From positions 62,001-126,000 of the forward strand of contig NZ_JAINVH010000021.1 of assembly GCF_020400825.1 (NCBI RefSeq): DNA of 64,000 nt. Reading direction: 5' to 3'. Shown one piece after another: positions 41,742 through 49,619 of this stretch. The DNA comes from Streptomyces sp. HPF1205. Its GTDB lineage: Bacteria; Actinomycetota; Actinomycetes; Streptomycetales; Streptomycetaceae. The translations under genes were made by a program, and so were the position numbers. The notes beneath the pieces were generated by a model that did not search any database, had not been told where the DNA came from, and saw nothing but the letters and a program-made list of their open reading frames with translations. Position 1 is the stretch's first letter, and every line of letters starts with the position of its first letter.

Positions 41742-42883
41742 CCCGCTACCTCTTCGTCAGCCTCCCGCTGACCGGCCATGTGCACCCGCTCGCCGCGGTG
41801 TCCGCGGAACTCGTGCGGCGCGGACACGAGGTGCTGTGGGCGGGCTCGGAGTCGTTCCTGCGGCCGGTGCTCGGCCCCGGCGCCGCGATCGCCCCGATCC
41901 CGCTGCGGGCGCACCGCGGCCAGGCCGACCGCGGGATGGCCGCGGCGAAGTCGCGGTGGGACGGCTACATCGTTCCGCACGCGAAGGTCACGCTGCCGGG
42001 CATCGAGCGCGCGGTCGCCGCCTTCCGGCCCGACGTCATGGCGGTGGACCAGCACGCGGTCGCGGGCGCGATCGCCGCGCACCGGGCCGGGCTGCCCTGG
42101 GCGAGCATGGCGCCGACCACCATGGAACTCACCCGCCCCTACCGCGCGCTGCCCAAGGTGGAGGCGTGGATCCACGAGCGGATGGCGATGATGTGGACCG
42201 CGGCGGGCATGCCGGGGCAGCCGCCGCACGACCTGCGGTTCTCCCCGCACCTGCTGATCGCGTTCACCGGCAGCGCCCTGACCGGTCCGCTGGAATGGCC
42301 GGACAACGCCGTCCTGGTCGGCCCCGCGCTGGCCCCGCGGCCCGCGGACACCTCGTTCCCGTGGGACTGGCTCGACCCCGCCCGCCGTCATGTCCTGGTC
42401 ACCGTGGGAACCCTGTCGATGGACCTGGCCGGCGAGTTCTACGCGCGGGTCGTCGAGGCGCTGCGCCCGCTGCGCGACAGCGTCCAGGCGATCGTGGTGG
42501 CACCCGACGGCGCGATCCCGGAGCCGCCCGCCCGCGACATCCTGGTCCGGTCCCGCGTGCCCGTACTGGAACTGATGCCCCGTCTGGACGCGGTCGTCAC
42601 CCACGGCGGACTCAACACCGTCTGCGAGGCGCTGGCCCACGGCGTGCCGCTCGTCGTCGCGCCGATCAAGGGCGACCAGCCCATCAACGCCGCCCAGGTG
42701 GTGGCGGCCGGCGCAGGCCGCCGGGTCCGCTTCGCGAGCGTGCGGCCGAAGCCGCTGCGCGAGGACCTGCTGGCCGTGCTCGACGACCCGTCCTACCGCG
42801 GCGCGGCGCACCGCATCCGCGAGTCGTTCGCCGCCGCGGGCGGCGCGGCGGCCGCGGCCCGGCACCTCGAAGGAATGGGATGA
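41738..42883 (+). CDS. GT1-family glycosyltransferase (macrolide/flavonoid type)
   Basis: 381 aa at an ATGA junction. N-terminal FVSLPLTGHVHPLAAVSAELVRRGHEV and C-terminal donor motif VVTHGGLNTVCEALAHGVPLVVAPIKGDQPINA identify a GT-B UGT-like enzyme that transfers a nucleotide-activated sugar to a small lipophilic acceptor. A UDP-glucuronate decarboxylase-like gene four genes downstream could supply UDP-xylose as donor (inference). The ABC exporter genes follow directly, consistent with glycosylation before export. Confidence 0.9.
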   Translation: MTRYLFVSLPLTGHVHPLAAVSAELVRRGHEVLWAGSESFLRPVLGPGAAIAPIPLRAHRGQADRGMAAAKSRWDGYIVPHAKVTLPGIERAVAAFRPDVMAVDQHAVAGAIAAHRAGLPWASMAPTTMELTRPYRALPKVEAWIHERMAMMWTAAGMPGQPPHDLRFSPHLLIAFTGSALTGPLEWPDNAVLVGPALAPRPADTSFPWDWLDPARRHVLVTVGTLSMDLAGEFYARVVEALRPLRDSVQAIVVAPDGAIPEPPARDILVRSRVPVLELMPRLDAVVTHGGLNTVCEALAHGVPLVVAPIKGDQPINAAQVVAAGAGRRVRFASVRPKPLREDLLAVLDDPSYRGAAHRIRESFAAAGGAAAAARHLEGMG

Positions 42884-43650
42884 CAGTGAAGACCCTCCGC
42901 GACACCTGGCTGGTGCTCCAGCGGCACATCCTGCTGATGGCCAGGTCACCGCTGTCGATCGTGCTGGGCGTGGCCCAGCCGGTCGTGTACCTGGCGCTGT
43001 TCGCGCCGCTGCTCAAGCCCGCGCTCGCCTCCATGGGCGCGGACTCGATGACCGACGCCTACCGCGTCTACGTGCCCGGGATGCTGGTCGCCCTGGCCCT
43101 CGGCGGCGGTCTGTACGTCGGGTTCGGCCTGCTCGCCGAACTCGGCTCGGGCGTCATCGAGCGGGCCCGGGTGACCCCGGTCAGCAGGGTGGCGCTGCTG
43201 CTCGGCCGGGCACTGCGCGACGTGCTGGTCCTGGTCGTCCAGGCGGCCATCCTCACCCTGCTGGCGATGCCGCTCGGGGTGTTCGTCCGGATCCAGGACC
43301 TGCTGCTCGCCTACGCGTTGCTCGCCCTGGTCACCCTCAGCAGCGCCGCCCTGTCGTACGGCATCGCGCTCAAGGTGACCGACCCCAACACGCTCGGCCA
43401 GGTGGTGAACAACGTGGCGCAGCCGCTGATGCTGCTGTCCGGGACGCTGCTGCCGCTGGCCCTGGCGCCGGTCTGGCTGCGCCGGGCCTCCGACGGCAAC
43501 CCCTACAGCCGCGCCGTCACCGGCATGCGCGCGCTGTTCGCGGGCCACGCCGCCGACGACTCGGTCTGGCAGGGCCTCGGGCTGATGGCCGCCGTGGCCC
43601 TGCTCGCACTGGCCTGGTCCGCCCGCCTGTTCGCCCGCTCGGTGCGCTGA
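42880..43650 (+). CDS. ABC-2 type transporter permease (DrrB-like)
   Basis: 256 aa from the ATG at 42880 (ATGA overlap with the glycosyltransferase). Six hydrophobic segments; conserved VYVPGMLVALALGGGLYVGFGLLAELGSGVIERARVTPVSR is the cytoplasmic-loop signature of DrrB/ABC2 exporters. It works with the following ATPase and probably exports the cluster product, giving self-resistance. It is close to the usual DrrB length. Confidence 0.9.
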   Translation: MTVKTLRDTWLVLQRHILLMARSPLSIVLGVAQPVVYLALFAPLLKPALASMGADSMTDAYRVYVPGMLVALALGGGLYVGFGLLAELGSGVIERARVTPVSRVALLLGRALRDVLVLVVQAAILTLLAMPLGVFVRIQDLLLAYALLALVTLSSAALSYGIALKVTDPNTLGQVVNNVAQPLMLLSGTLLPLALAPVWLRRASDGNPYSRAVTGMRALFAGHAADDSVWQGLGLMAAVALLALAWSARLFARSVR

Positions 43651-43691
43651 CCCGTGACCGGCGATTCCCCCTACGCGACAAGGACGCCCTG

Positions 43692-44648
43692 ATGATCGAG
43701 ACCCGCGGACTGCGGAAGTCCTTCAGGACCGGGCGCGGCCGCAAGGCCGCCACCGTCGACGCGGTGAACGGCCTCGACCTGGCCGTCGCCGGCGGCGAGA
43801 TCTTCGGGTTCCTGGGCCCGAACGGCGCGGGCAAGACCACGACCCTGCGGATGCTCGCCACCCTGCTCCCGCCCGACGGCGGCGACGCCGTCGTCGCCGG
43901 GGCCGACCTGCGCAGCGAGCAGGCGGCGGTCCGCCGGAACATCGGCTACGTCGCCCAGGGCGGCGGCACCTGGGACGACGTGACGGCCCGTGAGGAGCTG
44001 GTCATGCAGGCCAGGATGTACGGCATCGGCAAGGCGGAGGCGCTGCGCCGGGCCGCCGAGGCGCTGGACGCCTTCGACCTGACCGCGTACGGCGACCGCC
44101 ACTGCCGTACGTACTCCGGCGGCCAGCGGCGGCGGGTGGACATCGCCCTCGGCGTCGTCCACCGCCCCAAGGTCCTCTTCCTCGACGAGCCCACCGCGGG
44201 CCTGGACCCGCAGAGCCGCGCGCACATGTGGGACGAGATCCGCCGGCTGCGGGCCGAGGGCCTGACCGTCTTCCTGACCACGCACTACCTCGACGAGGCC
44301 GACGCGCTGTGCGACCGGATCGCCATCATCGACGGCGGCGGCATCGTGGCGGAGGGCACTCCCACCGGCCTGAAGCGGGAGATCGCGGGCGAGGTGGTCA
44401 CCGTCGGCGTCACCGGCGACACCGACAAGGCGGCCCGGGTGCTGGCCGAGCAGCGTTGTGTGCGGTCGGCCGACGTACGCGAGGACGGGGGCTTGCGGCT
44501 GTCGGTGGACGCAGGGGAGACCGCCATACCGCAGATCATGCGGGCGCTGGCCGACGTCGGCATCGAGCCGCAGACCATCGAGCTGCACCGCCCGACGCTC
44601 GACGACGTGTTCCTGAGCAGGACCGGCCGTTCGCTGCGGGAGTCCTGA
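43692..44648 (+). CDS. ABC transporter ATP-binding protein (DrrA-like)
   Basis: 318 aa, 41 bases after the permease. Walker A GPNGAGKTT, signature YSGGQRRRVDIALG, Walker B VLFLDEPTAGLDPQSR and switch His in TTHYLDEADAL are complete, followed by the DrrA-type C-terminal domain. It forms the motor of the two-component exporter. Its C-terminus TLDDVFLSRTGRSLRES is typical of antibiotic-resistance ABC ATPases. Confidence 0.93.
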   Translation: MIETRGLRKSFRTGRGRKAATVDAVNGLDLAVAGGEIFGFLGPNGAGKTTTLRMLATLLPPDGGDAVVAGADLRSEQAAVRRNIGYVAQGGGTWDDVTAREELVMQARMYGIGKAEALRRAAEALDAFDLTAYGDRHCRTYSGGQRRRVDIALGVVHRPKVLFLDEPTAGLDPQSRAHMWDEIRRLRAEGLTVFLTTHYLDEADALCDRIAIIDGGGIVAEGTPTGLKREIAGEVVTVGVTGDTDKAARVLAEQRCVRSADVREDGGLRLSVDAGETAIPQIMRALADVGIEPQTIELHRPTLDDVFLSRTGRSLRES

Positions 44649-44667
44649 CCACATGCGCGGCGCGACC

Positions 44668-44757
44668 ACGGGGGAGAAGGGCACGGGGGAGAAGGGCACG
44701 GGGGAGAAGGGCACGGCGGAGACGGACACGGCGGAGACGGACACGGAGGAGGCGGAC
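44668..44757 (+). repeat. Six 15-bp purine-rich repeats ending at the start codon
   Basis: Three copies of ACGGGGGAGAAGGGC, two of ACGGCGGAGACGGAC and one ACGGAGGAGGCGGAC run head to tail into the ATG at 44758. The last unit supplies the Shine-Dalgarno GGAGGAGG; the earlier copies carry similar purine cores. An in-frame ATG at 44653 could also translate them as Gly/Glu/Thr/Lys repeats. Confidence 0.8.
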
Positions 44758-45717
44758 ATGGACGGCGACTGGAGAGCACGCCGCGCGGTGGTCACCGGCG
44801 GCGCCGGCTTCGTCGGGTCGCACCTGTGCGACCGGCTGCGGGAAGAGGGCACGGAGGTGGTGTGCGTCGACAACCTGCTCACCGGCAGCATCGGCAACAT
44901 AGCCGCACGGTCCGGCGACGCGGGCTTCCAACTGGACCTGAGGGACGTCAGCGAGCCGTTCGACGTGCCGGGGCCGGTGGACCTGGTCTTCCACCTCGCC
45001 TCGCCCGCCTCGCCGCACGACTACGCCCGCCATCCCCTGGAGACGCTCAGGGCGGGCTCCCACGGCACGGCGAACGCCCTGGACCTCGCCCACCGAAAGG
45101 GCGCCCGCTTCCTGCTCGCCTCCACCTCGGAGGTCTACGGGGACCCGCTGGTCCACCCGCAGCCCGAGACGTACTGGGGCAACGTCAACCCGGTCGGCCC
45201 GCGCAGCCAGTACGACGAGGCCAAGCGCTACGCCGAGGCGCTCACCACGGCCTACCGCGCGGCACTGGGCGTCGACACCGTCATCGTCCGGCTCTTCAAC
45301 ACCTACGGTCCGCGGATGCGGCCCAAGGACGGGCGGGCGGTGCCGACCTTCATCACCCAGGCACTCGCCGGCGAACCGCTCACGGTGGCGGGGGACGGCA
45401 GCCAGACCCGGTCCCTGTGCTACGTCGACGACACCGTCAGCGGCATCCTCGCCGCGGCCGCGAGCGGGCATCCGGGGCCGGTCAACATCGGCAACCCGGT
45501 CGAGCTGAGCGTCCTCGACGTGGCGCGCCGGATCCGCGCCTTGTGCGGTTCGGCGTCGCCCATCGCCTTCGTGGACCGGCCCGCCGACGATCCCGGCCTG
45601 CGCCGGCCCGACATCGGGCTGGCCCGCTCGGCACTGGGCTGGCAGCCGGTCGTCGACGTCGACAAGGGGCTGGCGATGACCATCGACTGGTTCTCCCGCC
45701 TCCCCGCCGCCGGCTGA
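44758..45717 (+). CDS. NAD-dependent sugar epimerase/decarboxylase, UDP-glucuronate decarboxylase-like
   Basis: 319 aa from the ATG at 44758, chosen for GGAGGAGG 5-6 bases ahead. Rossmann motif VVTGGAGFVGSHL, catalytic Tyr/Lys in RSQYDEAKRYAEAL, and EVYGDPLVHPQPETYWGNVNPVGPRS, a near-signature of UDP-xylose synthases (UXS), which convert UDP-glucuronate to UDP-xylose. It would feed the glycosyltransferase at 41738. dTDP-glucose dehydratase is a less likely alternative given the UXS segment. Confidence 0.85.
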   Translation: MDGDWRARRAVVTGGAGFVGSHLCDRLREEGTEVVCVDNLLTGSIGNIAARSGDAGFQLDLRDVSEPFDVPGPVDLVFHLASPASPHDYARHPLETLRAGSHGTANALDLAHRKGARFLLASTSEVYGDPLVHPQPETYWGNVNPVGPRSQYDEAKRYAEALTTAYRAALGVDTVIVRLFNTYGPRMRPKDGRAVPTFITQALAGEPLTVAGDGSQTRSLCYVDDTVSGILAAAASGHPGPVNIGNPVELSVLDVARRIRALCGSASPIAFVDRPADDPGLRRPDIGLARSALGWQPVVDVDKGLAMTIDWFSRLPAAG

Positions 45718-45850
45718 CGCCGGCGTCGGCGCCGCGCCCGGCGCGAGTTCGCCCGAGCGGTCCCGTCCCGGCGCCGTCCCTGGAGCGCCGTCCCGCGAGT
45801 GCCGTCCTCCGGTCCGCGTCGCGCGCCGCCCGGCTGCCGGCCGCCTGCCG

Positions 45851-47053
45851 TCATACGTGGGGGGTGTCCGCGGCGGCGTGCGCGGCCGCCCACCGGTCCA
45901 CCCGTTCCCACTGGCTCATCAGCCACTCGCCGCGGGCCTCGTCGCCCCGCGGGATGTCCGCGGCCCCGACCCGCCACCAGTGGACCCGGACCGGCTGCCG
46001 CAACGGGAGACTCGTCCAGGCCGCACGCGCCGAAGTGATCATGTCAAGACCGGAGTGGGCGACGAACAGCACGTCGGCGGTGGGGGCCGCGGCCAGGGCC
46101 GCGAGGCTTCCGCTGTCCCGCGGCGGCAGCACGTAGCGCAGCCGCGCCGCCCGCGCGGCACGCCGGTACTGGCCGCGGCGGTAGAGCAGGGCGACGGCGC
46201 GGTGGTGGCGGCGCGGGGTGAAGTTGCCGCCCTCGGGGAACAGCACCAGCGCGTCTCCCGCCCGCAGCCCGGCGGCGAGCGCGGCCACGGCCCCCTTCGC
46301 GGTGCCCCGGGCGGGCGGCAGGAAGCAGTGCGGCACCCGGCTCAGCAGGACGTCCAGGCACGGATCGACGCGCAGCGCGCCCTTCAGGACGGTGTGCGGC
46401 AAAAGCCCGGCCTCGGTGAGCAGCAACTGCAGGAGCAGGAAGGAATCGCCGAGGCCCGCGTGCCGGACGAGGACCACCAACGGGACGTCCGGCCGCCGGT
46501 CCGCCGCCGGCAGCGCGGGCGTCACCTCGGTCTCGAGGCCGAACAGCCGCTCCGCGGCGCGGCGCAGCACGCCCAGCAGCGACGCGAGCAGTCCGTACGC
46601 CCGCTCCGCCCGCCGCTGCCGGGCGCGGGGCCCGCCGAAAGGATCACGCAGGTACTGCGCGGCCGCCGCCGCCAGCCCCGCGATCTCCACCGTGACGTAC
46701 ACGAGCAGGAAGCAGGCGATGCGCACCGGCCGCGGGGGCCTGCCCGACACCAGGAGGACGGGCGCGCCGACGACGGCGGCCAGGAGCAGGAGGGCCGCCG
46801 TGACCGGGAGCAGCGCGACGACCAGCGCGGTGGTGGCCGTCCGCCGGGCCGTCGTGACGAGCGCGCTCCCCACCGAGGCCGCCGCCGTGCGCCAGGTACG
46901 TCCCCGCCGCTCCGGGTCCGCGACGCCGCCGGGCCGGGCCGGCCCGCCATTCGGGCCGGGCCGCCCCGCGACGCCGCCCGCACCGCCCGGGGCGGCCGGG
47001 CCGCTCTCCGCCGGGCCTCCCTCGGGCGGCCCGCTCCCCGCCGGGCCGCTCAC
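45851..47053 (-). CDS. PlsC-like membrane acyltransferase
   Basis: 400 aa from the GTG at 47053 (GTGA overlap with the patatin stop). A Gly/Pro/Ala-rich N-terminus of about 50 residues precedes two hydrophobic segments (VVALLPVTAALLLLAAVVGA and a following one). The acyltransferase core has the H-x4-D motif in VRHAGLGD and a second motif LFPEGGNFTPRRHH in place of FPEGTRS. It probably acylates a lysophospholipid or a related glycerol or sugar hydroxyl. Paired with a patatin lipase, it suggests lipid remodelling. Membership of the neighbouring biosynthetic cluster is uncertain. Confidence 0.82.
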   Translation of the reverse strand: MSGPAGSGPPEGGPAESGPAAPGGAGGVAGRPGPNGGPARPGGVADPERRGRTWRTAAASVGSALVTTARRTATTALVVALLPVTAALLLLAAVVGAPVLLVSGRPPRPVRIACFLLVYVTVEIAGLAAAAAQYLRDPFGGPRARQRRAERAYGLLASLLGVLRRAAERLFGLETEVTPALPAADRRPDVPLVVLVRHAGLGDSFLLLQLLLTEAGLLPHTVLKGALRVDPCLDVLLSRVPHCFLPPARGTAKGAVAALAAGLRAGDALVLFPEGGNFTPRRHHRAVALLYRRGQYRRAARAARLRYVLPPRDSGSLAALAAAPTADVLFVAHSGLDMITSARAAWTSLPLRQPVRVHWWRVGAADIPRGDEARGEWLMSQWERVDRWAAAHAAADTPHV

Positions 47054-47922
47054 GCCGGGCCGTCCGCGAGGTCCAGGGCGCTGTCGAGGTAGCGGGAGGA
47101 GGCGGTGTAGGCGCGTTCGATGCGCTGCGCGGTCTGGCCGAAGGCGCGGTGGCGCAACTGGCTGAGGGTGCCACTGGTCTCCGCGGCGGCCGCGCCGCTG
47201 GGCAGGACGTGCACCGTGACGTGCGCCGGCAGGTCGGCCATGTCGCGGGCGAACCGGTGCCTGCGGGCGATCTCGAACGCCACGGTGGCCACCTCCCACG
47301 GCCGCCGCGGCGGGCTGAGCGGCCGTTCGATGCGGCCCACCTGGAGGACGAAGATCTCGCTGGCCCCCAGCGCGACGGCCCGCCCCACGGGGATGCTGTT
47401 GACCAGGCCGCCGTCCACGAAGTGCTCGCCGTCCAGGCCGACCGGCGGCAGCAGGCCGGGCACGGCGGACGAGGCGAGCACGGCGTCGGCCAGCGGACCG
47501 CTGTCGAACCAGTGCTCGGCGGCGTGCTCGATGCTCGCCGCCACGCATTGGAAGGGGACGGTCAGATCGTCGATGAGGGCGACCGGCACATGCGTCTCCA
47601 GCAGGTCCCGCAGGGGGGTGGGGGCGTAGAGGTGGGTGCGGGTGCGCACGGCGGTGGACACCCGTCCCACGAAGGACCCCGCGAACACTCCGGCCCGGCC
47701 CAGCCCGGTCCACAGGTCGATGAGCCGGCCGACCGCGGCCTGCGAGGGCTCGGCCGCCACCGCCGCCCCGTTGATCGCCCCGACGGACGTGCCCAGCACC
47801 AGGCCGGGCCGCACCCCGGCCGCGAACAGTGCCTTCAGCATCCCCACCTCGTACGCCCCCAAGGCGCCGCCGCCGCCCAGCACGAACGCCGGGTCGCGCG
47901 CGTCACTCGGACTGTGGTCCAT
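47050..47922 (-). CDS. Patatin-like phospholipase
   Basis: 290 aa. Oxyanion stretch GGGGALGAYE, nucleophile Ser46 in GTSVG and catalytic Asp170 in FVDGG make a complete Ser-Asp dyad. No signal peptide; a bacterial RssA/YchK-type cytosolic enzyme by size. It is coupled to the PlsC-like gene, so deacylation and reacylation of a lipid are encoded together. The convergent orientation to the exporter/UXS arm leaves open whether it belongs to the cluster. Confidence 0.9.
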   Translation of the reverse strand: MDHSPSDARDPAFVLGGGGALGAYEVGMLKALFAAGVRPGLVLGTSVGAINGAAVAAEPSQAAVGRLIDLWTGLGRAGVFAGSFVGRVSTAVRTRTHLYAPTPLRDLLETHVPVALIDDLTVPFQCVAASIEHAAEHWFDSGPLADAVLASSAVPGLLPPVGLDGEHFVDGGLVNSIPVGRAVALGASEIFVLQVGRIERPLSPPRRPWEVATVAFEIARRHRFARDMADLPAHVTVHVLPSGAAAAETSGTLSQLRHRAFGQTAQRIERAYTASSRYLDSALDLADGPA

Positions 47923-48083
47923 GGTCGACGTCTGCCCCGGCTCGGTCCCGCCAAGCGGCGGCGGGGCGGGGCGGCGTGGCCGTACCCGCCGACCGCGTGC
48001 CGCGCCCCCGTACCGGCCGGGAGCGGGGGGTCATACTCGCCGGACGTCGGCCCGGCCGCGCGCGTACGCGCCCGGCGGCCCGG

Positions 48084-49271
48084 TCAGCCGGTCACGGCCG
48101 CCGCCTCGCGCCGCAGGGCCACCACGGCCACGTCGTCGCGCAGCCGCCCGGCCGCGTGGGTGAGCAGGTCGGCCGTCAACGCCTTGAGCAGGGGCTCCGG
48201 GCAGTGGTCGGCGGCCCACACACGCGCCCGCTCCAGCAGCGGGTAGAACGCGCCGTGCCGGTCGCGGGCCTCGGTGACGCCGTCGGTGTAGAGCAGCAAC
48301 CGGTCCCCGGGGCGGAAGTCGAAGGAGCTGACCGTGTACGCGGTGTCGACCAGCCCGCCCAGGCCGAGCGGAGGAGCGGAATCCTCGGTGTCGAGGTACC
48401 GCGCGTCGCCGCCGCGCAGCAGCAGCGGCGGGAGGTGGCCGCAGTTGATCAGGTGTACGTACGGTTCGCCGTCCGGGATCTCGACGATCGCGGCGGTGGC
48501 GAAGCGCTCCCCGGCGTCCTCCGCGTCCCCGGCGTCCCCGCGGTGCTCGGCCAGCCCCCAGCGGACGCTGCTCTCCAGCCACGCCACGAGCTCGGGCAGC
48601 GGCTCCTGCCGGTGGGCGGCGGCCCGGAACGCCCCCAGCACCGTTTCGGTGTCGCCGAGGGAACCGAGGCCGTGGCCGCGCACGTCGCCGATCAGCAGGC
48701 GGGTGGCGTTCGAGGTACGTGCCACCGCGTACAGGTCGCCGCCCAGCCGCGCGGCGCTCTCCGCCGCCAGGTACTCGGCGGCGATGGACACGTGGCCCGC
48801 CCGCGCGGGCAGGGGACGCAGGACGACGCCCTGCGTGACGTCGGACACCCGCCGCAGTCGCGCGAGCAGCCGGCCGAAGATCACCAGGAGTACGGACAGC
48901 AGCACCAGGGATCCCAGTTCCACGAGCACGCTCTCGGTGCCCAGCGTGTGGCGTTCGAGCCCGGCGGCGGTCAGGGCGAGCACCGCCAGCAGGGCCGTCA
49001 CCGCGCCGGTGCGCGGACCCGTGAACGCGGCCACCAGCGCGACCGGCACCACGAGCATGTGGGCGAGGTGGATGTCGCCCGGCAGGAAGGCGTCCGCCAC
49101 CGGAACACCGGCGATCAGCGCGGCCGAGAACAGGAAGACACCCAGCCGGGCGCGCCCCGAGGGCTCCCGCCACGCCGGCGGCAGGGCCCGGCGGCCGATG
49201 CGCCGTCCCGCCCGTCCCGCGCGTCGTGGGGGCCGGTGCGCTTCCTCGCGTTCCTCACCACATACCGCCAT
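48084..49271 (-). CDS. Membrane-bound PP2C/SpoIIE-type phosphatase
   Basis: 395 aa. The first 40 residues are basic; four or so hydrophobic segments follow (about residues 42-138). The cytosolic PP2C domain has ARLGGDLYAVA, LLIGDVRGHG, INCGHLPPLLL and LLLYTDGVTEARD, with metal-binding Asp residues in place. Such RsbU-like proteins dephosphorylate STAS antagonists. It is monocistronic; 160 bp with no visible gene separates it from the patatin gene. The first codons are atypical (GTA TGT GGT), so the start could be internal. Confidence 0.9.
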   Translation of the reverse strand: MAVCGEEREEAHRPPRRAGRAGRRIGRRALPPAWREPSGRARLGVFLFSAALIAGVPVADAFLPGDIHLAHMLVVPVALVAAFTGPRTGAVTALLAVLALTAAGLERHTLGTESVLVELGSLVLLSVLLVIFGRLLARLRRVSDVTQGVVLRPLPARAGHVSIAAEYLAAESAARLGGDLYAVARTSNATRLLIGDVRGHGLGSLGDTETVLGAFRAAAHRQEPLPELVAWLESSVRWGLAEHRGDAGDAEDAGERFATAAIVEIPDGEPYVHLINCGHLPPLLLRGGDARYLDTEDSAPPLGLGGLVDTAYTVSSFDFRPGDRLLLYTDGVTEARDRHGAFYPLLERARVWAADHCPEPLLKALTADLLTHAAGRLRDDVAVVALRREAAAVTG

Positions 49272-49417
49272 ACCGGCCCAAAGCCGGAAAATCGCCGGAA
49301 TTGTTCCCGCTCCCGGGGTCGCTCCCGTTACCCCCTTGCGCGGTGCGTGCCGTCGGGGAGCTTGAGCGGCCGGTCACGCAGGCCACGCGTGCCGTCCTCG
49401 CCCACCCCTCCGTCGCG

Positions 49418-49471
49418 GACGCCGGGGACGCCGCGGACGCCGGGGACGCCGGGGACCCCGGAGACGCCGGG
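49418..49471. repeat. Six 9-bp GACGCCGGG repeats
   Basis: Head-to-tail GACGCCGGG units with one to two changes lie in the intergenic region between the divergent phosphatase and lyase genes. No coding role is apparent. Confidence 0.75.
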
Positions 49472-49552
49472 CGCCGCCGAAAATCGCCGAGCCGACCGCG
49501 GCACAGCGGTTGACGGTGCCGGTGGAAATCTGAATTCATGGTGCACCAGTGG

Positions 49553-49566
49553 TGGGAGCGCTCCCA
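49553..49566. promoter_or_regulatory. CebR-type operator upstream of the rhamnogalacturonan lyase gene
   Basis: The perfect 14-bp palindrome TGGGAGCGCTCCCA is the known binding site of the LacI-family cellobiose-responsive repressor CebR in Streptomyces. It lies 54 bp before the lyase ATG and downstream of a TTGACG at 49510-49515, a position suited to repression released by cello-oligosaccharides. CebR itself is not in the window. Confidence 0.88.
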
Positions 49567-49619
49567 TTACTGTGTGTCACCACTGTGAGGTCACTTCCCC
49601 CCACCTCTGGAGGACCTAC

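Noticed and set aside
47829..49619. Long frame upstream of the rhamnogalacturonan lyase
   Set aside because: It crosses the PP2C gene antisense and has frame-shadow composition; the ATG at 49620 has a signal peptide and ribosome binding site.
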